Counted from the first letter of the stretch, positions 34,901 through 44,179 are shown. The stretch: 64,000 bases of DNA from Cohnella herbarum (GCF_012849095.1 NZ_CP051680.1:6754001-6818000); one strand, 5' to 3'. The notes: generated from the sequence alone by a model not told the origin. Made by a program: numbers and translations.

Positions 34901-36642
34901 ACAAGCGCGTGCTGTTCCGTGCGGTGGATACGTCGGGACTGGGCACTTCGGGCGTAGGAGCTAGCGCGAGCAAAATATTGCTGAACTTTGTCAGCTTCGA
35001 AACCTCGCCGGTCACAATGAAGGTAAAGGTCAAGCTTCCGACCGCCGGACAATATTCAGGCAGTCGTTATGGCAATGGAGATTCGTATACCGCCTCGCGC
35101 CAAGATGTGACCGCATTGACAGCCGATCCTTACTTGACGCTAGAAGCGACGGTGAATCCGGGCGAAGCCGTGCAATATATCCTTGAAGCTAAGGATGGCA
35201 GCGCTCCAACCGCTCCGACAGGCCTTACTGTTCAGCCGATCTCCTACGAGCAAATGAATTTGGCTTGGAGTGGCTCCTCAGATAATAAGCGCGTAGCAGG
35301 TTACAAGATTTACCGCAACGGCGAGCTGTTGAACACTTTACCTAGCGTATTGAAGTCCTACAAGGATTTCAGCGTGGCGCCGGAAACCATATATACCTAT
35401 TACGTGCTGGCTTTTGACGATTCCGGCAACGTATCGACTCCTTCCGGCGAGATCACGAAAACATCGCTAGTCATGCCGGTCACGCCTGGAGGCCCTAGAT
35501 ACGAGGCGGAATTTACCCAGCTCGCGAGCGGCATGGTCATCGTCAACGATTCGAACGCTTCCGGGGGCAAGGCCGTAGCTCAGACACATACGGGTCCTTT
35601 CACTCTACTCAATATCACGGCAGCAGAAGCGGGATATTATACTCTAACGATTCGCTATGCAGCCGGAGGGGATGCGAGCAAGATCATTGTCGTAAACGAC
35701 AATCCAGGCGTACTGATCGATCTGCCGTCAACAGGCGGGTGGGCTAACGGCAATCATTACAAAGATCGGAAAGCGAGTATTCAATTAAAGCAAGGGAAAA
35801 ACAACATCATCGTTGAATCGAGAACCGGTGGTGCGGATGTCGACTACTTCGAGCTCTATCCCGGCGAATATGTGCCAACGCCGATATGGCAGGAGCTTCC
35901 GCATAATAGCGAGTTTTTGGAATACGGCGCCGGATTTGCTCTCAGCGCCGGAGGAGATTCGCATGATGCTTCGACGCCGGACGCTTACGCGGAGTTCGCC
36001 TTTAAGGGGACAGGGTTCAGCTGGAATTCTCGGATTCAGTCGAACATGGGAATTGCCGAGGTCTACGTAGACGGGATACTTCTGGCAACCGTCGACTTAG
36101 TTCAGGCGGGTCTTGAAGGCTTCAACCGCGAAGTATTCAAGACGGAAGGACTGACAGACGGTCTGCACGTCGTGAGGCTCGTCGTTAAGGAAGGTACGAT
36201 AGCCATCTATAAGTTCGGCTATTTAGGCTTGGAGGCCAAGCCGATCAGTTCCGGCGCGGATCTCATTGTGACTGCAGTGGAGCTTACCGCGAATTCTCCG
36301 CATGCCGGAGATGATGTACTGCTGCGCGCTACCATCAAGAATGTCGGGGTGAAACCGACTCCGGCTAACTCGGTCGTCGGTGGCGTATTCCTGGTAGATG
36401 GCGGTATCGTCGCGTATAACGATGTGTTCAAGGATTCCATTGCACCGGGCGAATCCGTAATCTGGGAAGCGACTGGCGGGCCTCAGGGAAGCAATCTTTG
36501 GCATATTCCAAGTGAGGGTACCTATAAGATCGGGTTTAGGGTCAACGATATTTATCGAATTACGGAAATGGATTATACGAACAATTCGTTCGAGAGAAAT
36601 ATAACGATAGCAGAAGCTTCAACACCTCCGACATTACATTGA
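31999..36642 (+). CDS. Large modular secreted glycoside hydrolase (clan GH-A barrel with FN3, PL4-domain-III-like, CBM and CARDB modules)
   Basis: A 1547-residue exported enzyme. Order: signal peptide (about 1-32); FN3 (about 70-158); beta-rich region (165-375); a segment at about 456-625 opening LLWRIGQEDMNSAEFRDY that resembles domain III of family-4 rhamnogalacturonan lyases; a TIM barrel (about 635-980) with acid/base Glu751 in LELQNEPG and candidate nucleophile Glu856 in MVMSETGG; a second FN3 (1069-1157); a CBM6/35-like module (1167-1291); another jelly-roll-like module (1297-1412); and a C-terminal CARDB-like domain. The TTG at 31999 follows AAGGAGAG and starts the signal peptide. I cannot assign a GH family. 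The sugar-sensing and uptake genes directly downstream suggest that it feeds them. Confidence 0.85.
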   Translation: MRIVTLKQKLSLYLVILLVATMLPFGSAFADDSQPITPSSEPFADDYSGNGNTDAISDNSSVHSIVPDVTPPSVVSNVYADGITDKGFDLHWDAATDNEGVVAYEIYSGDALLSSVGNVTTYKLTGLAQNANYSLRIKARDANNNASALSTAVVVKTAATLVGDKYIHGGVEYTAKYVKSWDFAGDGKPWVGDQPTWDGQNASWVDNPYNGGDKSIALIMTNNEIRKSQIGSLGMTEDQLQELSGKANYLVRIQFRRWQPSGWNSGSFLYWSLVNSNPDTNNNTQWKDLRDDTLRSSALTGATENYYYRGTSPRFTTTTGWAPKDVRIEFDLANWGNPRPGIGTYIDDVSWTIYVDPLGDAPAAPTAPVVNNTNHSFGWTNTSGYDSAGKYEYSLDNGATWQQATTNPQSVGNAFRAAGEVQVRVRAAAATNGLAGNVLKSDKAFVFSASNGVKAGEEASSLLWRIGQEDMNSAEFRDYAPSEETVTIPSDWASRTDWSAFSKGMKADKNGTMNIRFNLSEVPAHGLRLSYKILDAYKSTPQMDVFMNGILTGLVQIAGINGSGALDNDGEPLAYKQNYKVYIPRELLQIGENTLKLKVDRGLYANNTGDQYLWYQWDYVKMEQLSEPAVEPLNGRYIHLGTNLGNLFSFGNDQTRLLPQLTEWLGIAYSGNWMRVPFWTDTKSQWWEEGRNYLLALRDLNLAPMMNVFGGDLKNDTVLQQGTITQGVRDTYRQFVARYGDLFQYLELQNEPGLFGWHQKSVVALGQMLQQERMTQQPNLKVIAPGWAYWPTNGSPAGWERNPELRREIEDLSDMTNGHSYGGTGVSSPRGSSLPETLLTYSETNGVIPKEMVMSETGGNDAHVDGSQYGTTAYRFASSFDREMRANIGYVDHIMQHAAFFEEGDTSFGLFDLDFNWRTQKPEDTIAWPNTKEPGETRLKSFRRLAAAYATHGTPLAYEYIDKAAVQDKRVLFRAVDTSGLGTSGVGASASKILLNFVSFETSPVTMKVKVKLPTAGQYSGSRYGNGDSYTASRQDVTALTADPYLTLEATVNPGEAVQYILEAKDGSAPTAPTGLTVQPISYEQMNLAWSGSSDNKRVAGYKIYRNGELLNTLPSVLKSYKDFSVAPETIYTYYVLAFDDSGNVSTPSGEITKTSLVMPVTPGGPRYEAEFTQLASGMVIVNDSNASGGKAVAQTHTGPFTLLNITAAEAGYYTLTIRYAAGGDASKIIVVNDNPGVLIDLPSTGGWANGNHYKDRKASIQLKQGKNNIIVESRTGGADVDYFELYPGEYVPTPIWQELPHNSEFLEYGAGFALSAGGDSHDASTPDAYAEFAFKGTGFSWNSRIQSNMGIAEVYVDGILLATVDLVQAGLEGFNREVFKTEGLTDGLHVVRLVVKEGTIAIYKFGYLGLEAKPISSGADLIVTAVELTANSPHAGDDVLLRATIKNVGVKPTPANSVVGGVFLVDGGIVAYNDVFKDSIAPGESVIWEATGGPQGSNLWHIPSEGTYKIGFRVNDIYRITEMDYTNNSFERNITIAEASTPPTLH

Positions 36643-36759
36643 AGGGCTCGCAGCAGGATAAGAACAGTGGTATAAATAAACTAGCGAATTATGGAAGAGT
36701 TTGTATGAGGTAATAGACTTGGATTCGTTTTTTTTGTTGGATCAAGGAGGAATAGGCAG

Positions 36760-38397
36760 ATGTTTAATGTATTGATCGTCGATGACGAGCCGATCATTTG
36801 CGGTGCAATCAGCCGATTCCTTCTGCGTTCCGAATATGGAATCGTGAGGGCCGAGACGGCGCTGAATGGCTTCGAAGCTCTTGATTATTTGAGGTTGGAT
36901 AAGTTCGATCTGATCATTACAGATATTCAAATGGGCGGCATGAACGGTATCGAGCTAATGGAAGTGATCTTCTCCGAGCATCCGAATATTCCGATTATCG
37001 TCATTTCCGCTCATGAGGATTTTCATTATGCTCAACAGGCGCTTCGGCTTGGAGCTATTGATTACCTGATCAAGCCAGTGGAATCCGAGCATCTGTATCA
37101 AGTGGTAGGCAATGCGCTCAGCAAGCGACATTCCGAGGACTTGAGGACCTGGGAGCACCAAATACGGCAGAAGTATGCAGTAGGCCAATTGCTAACGGCA
37201 AAATCGATTCTGTTATATGAATGGCTAAGCGACGAGGACAATGAATGGACTTCGGATGAGCTTGAGGTCGTCTTCTCCGATCTAGGGGTTCTATTGCCGG
37301 GTCCGTTCTATTGCGTGCTCAATGTCGAGTTGGATTTGGGCGAAGGAGGCTTGCGCCGAAACACGAGGTTTAACGTCAAAGATCGCAAGCTGCTGCTCTT
37401 CGCCGCTTTGAATATTATCGAAGAGAGTCTTTCAAGCTGGGAGGCGGTGAGCTTCTATGGGTTGAAAGGCCAACTGGTAACTATCGTCTCGATTAAAGAG
37501 GCGGAATGGAAGCAGTGGGGCACAGAGGCATTGACTCAAATCCAACTGATTGCGCGTACGATGCAGGCGAATATCTCAACGTATCTCAATCTGAACAGTT
37601 GGATTGGGCTTAGTCGGACGACTGAGGGAGTAACTCGGATTCCAGCCTTGTACCTGGAGACGAAGGATGCGCTGGAGGCCAAGCAGAATGACCGTCCTGA
37701 GTTACCGGTCTATTATATCGGCGATGTCGAGCAGCAGCTTGACAAGTTAATGCTCCGTTGGCAGCAGCATCTCGAGGGTCTCGTCAAGGTGCTGCAACAG
37801 CAAACGGAAGCCGAGCAGGCCGAGGCGGTTGTCATGCGTTTACTTAAAGAGCTAACGAAGCTTGGCATGCCGGAAGAGCAGTGGGCGAACTGCTTGCTGC
37901 AGGCGGCATATTGCCTGTACGGGATGCTGGGTGAATTACGCGATATGTTGGAAGAGGAGAGTCTTCCGCCAGAACCGCAGGCTTATGCAAGGCATGCGGT
38001 GTCGAAGGAGAAAATCGGCGAATTCGGAGCCTATCTCACGGAGATCGCCCGATGTGTCATTGTAGGACATGTTCGGCGAGAGAGCTCGACGGTCATGAAG
38101 GCAATGGAATATATTCGCCGTTCTTATGCAAACAAGGGCTTGAAGCTGCAGGATGTGGCCCGCGAGGTTCACCTTAGCCCGAACTATTTCAGTTATCTCT
38201 TCAAGCGGGTGACGGATAAGAACCTGTGGGACTACCTAACGGAAATCCGGATGAAAGAGGCCAAACGACTCCTTCTACAAAGCGACAAAAAGCGATATGA
38301 GATTTCCGAATCCATCGGTTACGAGTCTCCTGAGCATTTTAGTCGAGTATTCAAGAAGCACTTCGGTGTCAGCCCCGCCGACTATCGCAATAGGTAA
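36760..38397 (+). CDS. YesN-type response regulator with AraC-family output domain
   Basis: A 545-residue regulator. The N-terminal receiver has D8/D9, the phospho-acceptor Asp55 (IITDIQMGG) and Lys in YLIKPVESEH. A middle region of about 300 residues is followed by a C-terminal AraC double helix-turn-helix (LKLQDVAREVHLSPNYFSYL and YEISESIGYESPEHFSRVFK). The ATG follows AAGGAGG. It precedes the YesM-type kinase and two CUT1 permeases and probably activates the sugar transporter genes and perhaps the upstream glycosidase. Confidence 0.93.
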   Translation: MFNVLIVDDEPIICGAISRFLLRSEYGIVRAETALNGFEALDYLRLDKFDLIITDIQMGGMNGIELMEVIFSEHPNIPIIVISAHEDFHYAQQALRLGAIDYLIKPVESEHLYQVVGNALSKRHSEDLRTWEHQIRQKYAVGQLLTAKSILLYEWLSDEDNEWTSDELEVVFSDLGVLLPGPFYCVLNVELDLGEGGLRRNTRFNVKDRKLLLFAALNIIEESLSSWEAVSFYGLKGQLVTIVSIKEAEWKQWGTEALTQIQLIARTMQANISTYLNLNSWIGLSRTTEGVTRIPALYLETKDALEAKQNDRPELPVYYIGDVEQQLDKLMLRWQQHLEGLVKVLQQQTEAEQAEAVVMRLLKELTKLGMPEEQWANCLLQAAYCLYGMLGELRDMLEEESLPPEPQAYARHAVSKEKIGEFGAYLTEIARCVIVGHVRRESSTVMKAMEYIRRSYANKGLKLQDVAREVHLSPNYFSYLFKRVTDKNLWDYLTEIRMKEAKRLLLQSDKKRYEISESIGYESPEHFSRVFKKHFGVSPADYRNR

Positions 38398-38438
38398 GGA
38401 CAACCCATCCATTGCGGGAGGAGAAAGGGGAAGCCATT

Positions 38439-40196
38439 ATGCCGCTAAAGAACAAGATCATTCTCTCGTTTCTCGCTTTCATCGTCATTCCCTTTCTAAT
38501 AGTCGGCGGATTCTCTTATAGGCAGGCATCGGAAATGACGAAGGAGCAGGTGAGCCTTACTCTGTTTCGGCTGGCCAAGCAGAATGGGATTACGCTGGAG
38601 CGAACGCTAAACAGCATGAACGAGAAGACTCTCAAGTTCATTGAGGAGCACTTCATCAATAATGCGAAGAGTCCGATTGTCCTCAGTCAGATTAGCGACC
38701 TATCCGAGTACAATACGATCAGCGATATCATTTCCAAGTTCACGCTCGACGGAACGCATTACGCCCTGTTCGTGCCCGACGCGAACGACAAATGGAATTA
38801 TACGCTCGATTCGGGTAAGGAATTCGGCTTGATCTATACCGATTCGAATCGTCTGCCGCCCTTCTACGAGGAAGCGGTCCAGCTTCGCGGGACAGGAATC
38901 ATTCGCGTCGTGAAGTTCGGCGATTCACTCCGTCCAACCGTCTGCTTCGTAAGGGCGATCGTCGATCCGCAGGATTCGAAACAAACATTGGGTGTTCTCT
39001 ATGTGACGCACCTAGAGACTATTCTGTTTAACGACATCTGGGATAACCAAGTTCCATCGGGAAGTCGTAGTTACCTCATCAACGAGAGGAACGAAGTGTT
39101 AAGCTCCGACTCGAACGAGCAGATCGGCAGTAAGATGGATATTCCGGTACAGATGCAACAGATAACTAACGATTACCGCGTGGTGAATTGGCACAATCGC
39201 CAGGTCTTATTCACCTCGATCTATAATCAGAAATTCAGCACACGCCTTGTCTACGAGGTCCCCGTTCATACGATGATCGGCGAGCAGGAGTCCTATCAAC
39301 GGGTGTTATTCGTCGTTATGTTGCTTTGCTTCCTTTTCGTTGCCGGGTATCTCGTCTACATGCTTCGACTAATGCTGAGTCCGCTGCACAAGCTGTCTAA
39401 ATTAGCCGAGAGGTATGAGCCGGGCATGACATTCAGCCTTCTGTCTATGGTGCAACGCAATGATGAGATCGGCAAAATGTACGGATCCTTTCAGCGAATG
39501 ACCGAGCGGGTGAACCAGTTAGTCGGAGAACGTTACTTGTTGGAAATGAAGCAGCAGCAGATGGAGCTTATGACTTTGCATACCCAGATTACGCCGCATC
39601 TGCTGTACAACACATTGGACTCCATTTATTGGACCGCAATCGATAAGGACGAGCCCGAGCTTGCGCGAATGGTTAAAGACTTATCCTCTCTTCTACGGAT
39701 TGGTTTAAGCAGGGGAAGGGAACTCGTAACGGTTCGCGAGGAAATCCAACATATTCAGGCGTATACTCGTCTGCAACTGCAGCGGTACCAAAACGTATTC
39801 GAAGTGCATTATGACTTGGATGAAGGGTTACTGGACGAGACTACGCCTAAGGTTATTTTGCAGCCGATTGTGGAAAATGCCATTCTCCATGGCGTCGGGA
39901 AGATGGACGGCGAGGGAGAAATCTGGATTCGGGCGGTACGAGGGGCGGAGTACTTCGCTTTTATTATCGACGATAATGGCTTTAAGCCGGCAGATCCTGA
40001 ATCGCTGCATCGTCTCATGGCCTTTGGAGTGGGAGAGGGGTACGGGATTCGTAATGTAGACCGACGGATCAAGCTGCATTTCGGAGACGCGTTCGGCATC
40101 CGATATTCGTTACGCGAAGATGGGGGTACTAGAGCAGAGATTCGTCTACCGATCCGACCGCTTGTGCCATTGGATGATAATGACGGTTCGTTATAA
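38439..40196 (+). CDS. YesM-type sensor histidine kinase
   Basis: A 585-residue membrane kinase: segment 1 (about 5-27), a large extracytoplasmic sensor region to about 285, segment 2 (VLFVVMLLCFLFVAGYLVYM), HAMP, then the His_kinase domain with phospho-acceptor His387 in QITPHLLYNTLDSI and a HATPase domain (VILQPIVENAILHG; G-box DDNGF partly reduced). The start at 38439 is chosen for GGAGGAGAAAGGGG upstream. It pairs with the regulator 42 bases before it; the sensor probably responds to an oligosaccharide or its binding protein. Confidence 0.93.
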   Translation: MPLKNKIILSFLAFIVIPFLIVGGFSYRQASEMTKEQVSLTLFRLAKQNGITLERTLNSMNEKTLKFIEEHFINNAKSPIVLSQISDLSEYNTISDIISKFTLDGTHYALFVPDANDKWNYTLDSGKEFGLIYTDSNRLPPFYEEAVQLRGTGIIRVVKFGDSLRPTVCFVRAIVDPQDSKQTLGVLYVTHLETILFNDIWDNQVPSGSRSYLINERNEVLSSDSNEQIGSKMDIPVQMQQITNDYRVVNWHNRQVLFTSIYNQKFSTRLVYEVPVHTMIGEQESYQRVLFVVMLLCFLFVAGYLVYMLRLMLSPLHKLSKLAERYEPGMTFSLLSMVQRNDEIGKMYGSFQRMTERVNQLVGERYLLEMKQQQMELMTLHTQITPHLLYNTLDSIYWTAIDKDEPELARMVKDLSSLLRIGLSRGRELVTVREEIQHIQAYTRLQLQRYQNVFEVHYDLDEGLLDETTPKVILQPIVENAILHGVGKMDGEGEIWIRAVRGAEYFAFIIDDNGFKPADPESLHRLMAFGVGEGYGIRNVDRRIKLHFGDAFGIRYSLREDGGTRAEIRLPIRPLVPLDDNDGSL

Positions 40197-40215
40197 TTTC
40201 TCGCACCTTTTCCGG

Positions 40216-40251
40216 CTTCGCAAACTCTACTCGAGTTTGCGAAGTTGTTTT
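40216..40251 (+). terminator. Intrinsic terminator after the kinase gene
   Basis: Perfect 12-bp stem CTTCGCAAACTC/GAGTTTGCGAAG with a 5-base loop and TTGTTTTT. It separates the regulators from the transporter genes. Confidence 0.9.
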
Positions 40252-40260
40252 TGTCCTGAA

Positions 40261-40324
40261 CGATCGAGGCATGAATATCCATCACGATAATGAATACAAC
40301 CGTCATCGTAATGCCTCAGGATCG
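40261..40324. promoter_or_regulatory. Long inverted repeat upstream of the permease operon
   Basis: CGATCGAGGCAT (40261-40272) matches ATGCCTC-AG-GATCG (40311-40324) with a 2-base bulge; inside, ATCACGAT and ATCGT give a shorter inner repeat. It may be an operator or leader structure for the transporter genes. Confidence 0.5.
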
Positions 40325-40401
40325 CCTCTATAATCAGTTTATATCCGCTAGAGTCAGATATTCGACGCTAGAGAATTAAGCTAGAGGCAGGAGGAATTCG
40401 C

Positions 40402-41394
40402 ATGGCAATTCAGACTTCCATAGATCGCACGGTGTATGCCGACAAGGGGGTTAAGCCTCTCGCATTCAAGCAAAGGGGGTTATCCCGGTTTGTTCGGAAT
40501 TTGATCTCTTACAAAGCGCTTTACTTGATGTTCATTCCAGGACTGCTCGTACTTCTCGTCAACAATTACCTGCCTATATTCGGCGTTTTCGTCGCCTTTA
40601 AGGACGTGAACTATATAGACGGTATTTTCGGTAGCCCTTGGGTAGGCTTCCACAACTTCGAGTTTCTTTTCAGCAACGACGATGCCATCCGAGCCGTTCG
40701 TAATACCGTCCTCTATAGCGTCACCTTTATGTCGTTGACGACGGTGTTCGCCGTCACGGTCAGCCTGCTCTTCAATGAGCTGAGGTCGCGATTGTTCGCG
40801 AAGCTGTATCAAAGCTTAATGATCTTGCCTTACTTCCTTTCCATGGTCGTTGTGAGTTATCTCGTGCTCGCATTCCTAAGCCCGCAAGGCGGCTTTATTA
40901 ATACCATTCTCAGGAGCATGGGTATAGCAGAGATCGATTGGTACTCCTCCTCCGAATACTGGCCTACAATCTTTGTTCTGATTACTTTGTGGAAAAATAT
41001 CGGCTACAGCGCAGTCGTCTATATCGCCGGTATGGCGGGTATCGATCCGGAGTATTACGAAGCGGCGGTCATCGATGGCGCTAGCCGCTGGCAGCAGGCG
41101 AAGTCGATTACATTGCCGATGATCCGTCCGCTCATCATCATTCTCACTCTGTTGTCGATGGCTAATATTTTCGTCTCGGATTTCGGGCTATTCTATCAAG
41201 TGACGCTAAATTCAGGTATCCTCTACGACACGACCGACGTTATTGATACATTCGTTTACCGATCCCTTATTAACCTTAACGACATCGGTATGTCATCGGC
41301 AGCAGCGCTCGTGCAATCAACGGTAGGGTTCGTCTTAGTCTTGAGTTCAAATGCAGTCGTTCGCAAAATAAGCAAGGAAGACTCGCTTTTCTAG
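40402..41394 (+). CDS. CUT1-family sugar ABC transporter permease (LplB/YteP-like)
   Basis: A 330-residue inner-membrane permease with six core segments and the EAA loop EAAVIDGASRWQQAKSITLP that docks the ATPase. An N-terminal basic extension (about 30 residues) precedes segment 1, as in the LplB/YteP group that serves pectin-derived and other complex oligosaccharides. The start follows CAGGAGG. It is partner to the second permease 13 bases downstream. Confidence 0.94.
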   Translation: MAIQTSIDRTVYADKGVKPLAFKQRGLSRFVRNLISYKALYLMFIPGLLVLLVNNYLPIFGVFVAFKDVNYIDGIFGSPWVGFHNFEFLFSNDDAIRAVRNTVLYSVTFMSLTTVFAVTVSLLFNELRSRLFAKLYQSLMILPYFLSMVVVSYLVLAFLSPQGGFINTILRSMGIAEIDWYSSSEYWPTIFVLITLWKNIGYSAVVYIAGMAGIDPEYYEAAVIDGASRWQQAKSITLPMIRPLIIILTLLSMANIFVSDFGLFYQVTLNSGILYDTTDVIDTFVYRSLINLNDIGMSSAAALVQSTVGFVLVLSSNAVVRKISKEDSLF

Positions 41395-41407
41395 GAGGGG
41401 GATCTCT

Positions 41408-42319
41408 ATGAGCAAACTTACGGCAAGAAGGGAAAACGTTGTCGGTCCGACGGCTAACTTTCTTATCCACACTCTTTTCACTGTCGTTTCCATCGCTTGC
41501 GTCGTGCCGCTCTTGCTCGTTATCGTGATCTCGTTCACCAGCGAGACTTCTATCGTTAAGAACGGCTATCTCTTCTGGCCGGAGCAATGGTCGCTTAAAT
41601 CCTATGACTTTCTATTTAAGGATGCTTCGACGGTATTCCGTGCCTATGGCGTTAGCATCGGTTTGACCCTCGTTGGAACGCTGATTAACATCCTCATTAT
41701 GGGGCTATACGCGTATCCGCTCTCAAGGAGGGACCTTCCTTACCGCCCTATCTTCTCGTTCCTCCTTGTCTTTGTTCTCCTATTCAACGGGGGGACGGTC
41801 ACGAAGTATATCGTCTATACTCGCATCCTGCACATTGGAGATTCTTATATGGCCCTACTGCTGCCGCTCTTGATGCTACCGTTCTACGTCATCGTCATGC
41901 GGACGTTCTTCCAGACGACGATCCATCCCGCGATTCTGGAATCGGCTAAGATCGACGGCGCCGGCGAATTTCGAATCTTTGCTAGAATCATCATTCCGCT
42001 ATCGTTGCCCGTGTTCGCGACGGTCGCCTTGTTCAGCACTCTTAACTACTGGAACGATTGGTTTAACGCGCTGCTGTTCATTAACGATGCGAATAAGCTG
42101 CCGCTTCAATATCTCATGATCAAGGTTATGAACGACGTTCAGTTCATTAAAGACCGCATGGATCAAGTAGCGCTAATGAACCTGAACCTCAGCGAGCTTC
42201 CAAGCGAAACGCTTAGAATGGCAATGGTCGTTGTCGGTATTGGTCCCATCGTATTGTCTTACCCGTTCTTCCAACGTTTTTTCATCAAAGGTTTGACGGT
42301 AGGCTCCGTTAAAGGCTAG
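41408..42319 (+). CDS. CUT1-family sugar ABC transporter permease (YtcP/LplC-like)
   Basis: A 303-residue permease with six membrane segments and the EAA-type loop ESAKIDGAGEFRIFARIIIP. The ending (FIKGLTVGSVKG) is characteristic of the LplC/YtcP group. It follows the first permease by 13 bases with AGGAGG. A short duplicated tail (CCGTTAAAGGCTA at 42306 and again about 27 bases on) lies at and just after the stop. Confidence 0.94.
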   Translation: MSKLTARRENVVGPTANFLIHTLFTVVSIACVVPLLLVIVISFTSETSIVKNGYLFWPEQWSLKSYDFLFKDASTVFRAYGVSIGLTLVGTLINILIMGLYAYPLSRRDLPYRPIFSFLLVFVLLFNGGTVTKYIVYTRILHIGDSYMALLLPLLMLPFYVIVMRTFFQTTIHPAILESAKIDGAGEFRIFARIIIPLSLPVFATVALFSTLNYWNDWFNALLFINDANKLPLQYLMIKVMNDVQFIKDRMDQVALMNLNLSELPSETLRMAMVVVGIGPIVLSYPFFQRFFIKGLTVGSVKG

Positions 42320-42414
42320 ACAAGCCGTAAGTTCCGTTAAAGGCTAAACCCGGGGACGCCCGGTTAGCATAGAGAAGCAATCATGATATGCATTCATTAA
42401 TGGAGGGGTATTCC

Positions 42415-44016
42415 GTGATAAAACATCTAAAAGTTCCAGCCCTGCTGCTCGCTTTAGGCATGACGGCGGCTATCGGCTTAAGCGCTTGCGGCAACAGTAA
42501 CAATAACGCGTCACCGTCCGCATCCCCAACCGCAACAACGAATGAAAGCAACTCGCCAAGCGCTAGCTCATCAGAACCCGCTACAGCCGAGCTTCAACCC
42601 TTCGAAGTGTCCATTTATATGCCGGGTTCGCCACAGAAGGATCAAGTTGTCGTCGAAGAAAGGATCGATGAGCTACTTAAGGATAAGCTGCCGAATACGA
42701 AGGTAAGTCTGAACTATATCGATTGGAGCGCTTATTTGGAGAAAACGAACCTCATGCTTCAAACGGGGGAGCCGATAGATCTCGTCTTCGCTCCGGAATG
42801 GTATCAGTTTTTCTCCAATGCGGCGAAGGGGGCATTCCTTCCCTTGAATGACGACAGTCTGGCTCAAGGCAATTTGCTCTCCCAATATGGTAAGGGTATT
42901 AGCGAAACCATCAATCCTATTTACCTGCAAGCGCCGGTCATCGCGGGAAAACTGTATGCAATTCCAACGAATAAGGAGCTGGCTCAGGGGCGGGGCTTTG
43001 CCTTCCGTAAGGATATCGTGGAGAAGTATCAATTCGACATCAGCACGGTCAAGGAGCTAAAGGATATCGAGCCGTTCCTTCAAGTCATTAAAGAGAAGGA
43101 TCCGAACATCTATCCGGTTTATAGCAACAAGCAAGATTCCGTTCTAGATTGGTTGCAGGATTACGGGTATCAAGACTTGGGCTTCGGCACTTATATTAAC
43201 CGCAAGGTGGAGGGCAGCAAGGTTATCTCCGTAACAAGTCCCGAATATTTAGCTATTGAGCTCGAGAACGACAAGCTGCTTAATGACTGGTACAAGAAAG
43301 GTTATCTGAACAAAAACGCTCCGACAACGCAAGAGAAGATTGATGACGTTAGGTCAGCCGGAAAAATATGGTTCCTCTCCACGACGACCTCTCCAGGCCG
43401 GGAAGCTTCTTTCCGGATTAAGAACAACTCCGGCAGCGGTCCAGAGCACTTCGATTGGTCCGTCGTGAATACCCAAACGCCTCTCGTAACGACGTCTCAA
43501 GCGACAGGCTCACAGTTCGCGATTGCCCGCTCTTCCAAAGATCCAGCGCGTGCAATGATGGTGCTTGATCTGCTTTATACGGATAAAGAGCTATTGAATA
43601 CGGTCGTATATGGAATTCAAGACAAACACTACACTAAGGTCGGAGACAACAAGATCAAGCAAATCGCGGATTCAGGTTATGCTCCGGGCAACTCGTGGAT
43701 TATCGGCAACCAGCTAAATAACTATTTATTAGACAATGAATTAGACAGCAAGTATGAAGAATACGTGGAATTCAACAAAACGGCGGAGCAGTCGCCGTTG
43801 CTTGGTTTCTCTTTCAATCCCGATCCCGTAAAGACGCAGGTAGCCTCCTATAATACGATTTTTACGGAGTTCAAAGATATTCTACGCACAGGTTCGGTCG
43901 ATCCTGCGGATATTCTCAAGAAACGTAACGACAAGCTGGACAAAGCCGGGATCGATGAAATCGTGAAAGAAATGCAGAAGCAATTGGACGAGTGGAAGAT
44001 AGCGAACGGTAAGTAA
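42415..44016 (+). CDS. Extracellular sugar-binding lipoprotein
   Basis: A 533-residue substrate-binding protein: short basic start, hydrophobic segment and lipobox LSAC (GLSACGNS), then a Ser/Thr/Asn/Pro-rich linker and a two-lobed family-1 binding fold (VNTQTPLVTTSQATGSQFAI; C-terminal DKLDKAGIDEIVKEMQKQLD). The GTG at 42415, 6 bases after GGAGGGG, is chosen over upstream ATGs. It belongs to the LplA/YtcQ-like group. No ATPase gene accompanies the transporter, so a shared MsmK-type ATPase elsewhere is presumed. Confidence 0.92.
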   Translation: MIKHLKVPALLLALGMTAAIGLSACGNSNNNASPSASPTATTNESNSPSASSSEPATAELQPFEVSIYMPGSPQKDQVVVEERIDELLKDKLPNTKVSLNYIDWSAYLEKTNLMLQTGEPIDLVFAPEWYQFFSNAAKGAFLPLNDDSLAQGNLLSQYGKGISETINPIYLQAPVIAGKLYAIPTNKELAQGRGFAFRKDIVEKYQFDISTVKELKDIEPFLQVIKEKDPNIYPVYSNKQDSVLDWLQDYGYQDLGFGTYINRKVEGSKVISVTSPEYLAIELENDKLLNDWYKKGYLNKNAPTTQEKIDDVRSAGKIWFLSTTTSPGREASFRIKNNSGSGPEHFDWSVVNTQTPLVTTSQATGSQFAIARSSKDPARAMMVLDLLYTDKELLNTVVYGIQDKHYTKVGDNKIKQIADSGYAPGNSWIIGNQLNNYLLDNELDSKYEEYVEFNKTAEQSPLLGFSFNPDPVKTQVASYNTIFTEFKDILRTGSVDPADILKKRNDKLDKAGIDEIVKEMQKQLDEWKIANGK

Positions 44017-44035
44017 GAAGAGTTTGAAAAATAAG

Positions 44036-44078
44036 AACACGGGATCGCGGCGAAAGTGCTGCCGATCCCGTGTTTTTT
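44036..44078 (+). terminator. Intrinsic terminator after the binding protein gene
   Basis: ACACGGGATCG pairs with CGATCCCGTGT (44037-44047 and 44062-44072), followed by TTTTTT. It isolates the sugar cluster from fixA. Confidence 0.92.
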
Positions 44079-44179
44079 GGAGCGTGGACAAACCAAGTCA
44101 TGTTCTCGCCCTTTCTTTAATATAGATAAGATTGAACGGTTGAGCCGGATGTCAGGCTAGCGCGGAAAGGGTGAATAGT

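Noticed and set aside
42306..42346. Duplicated CCGTTAAAGGCTA at the end of the second permease gene
   Set aside because: Only two short copies; probably a small local duplication with no evident role.
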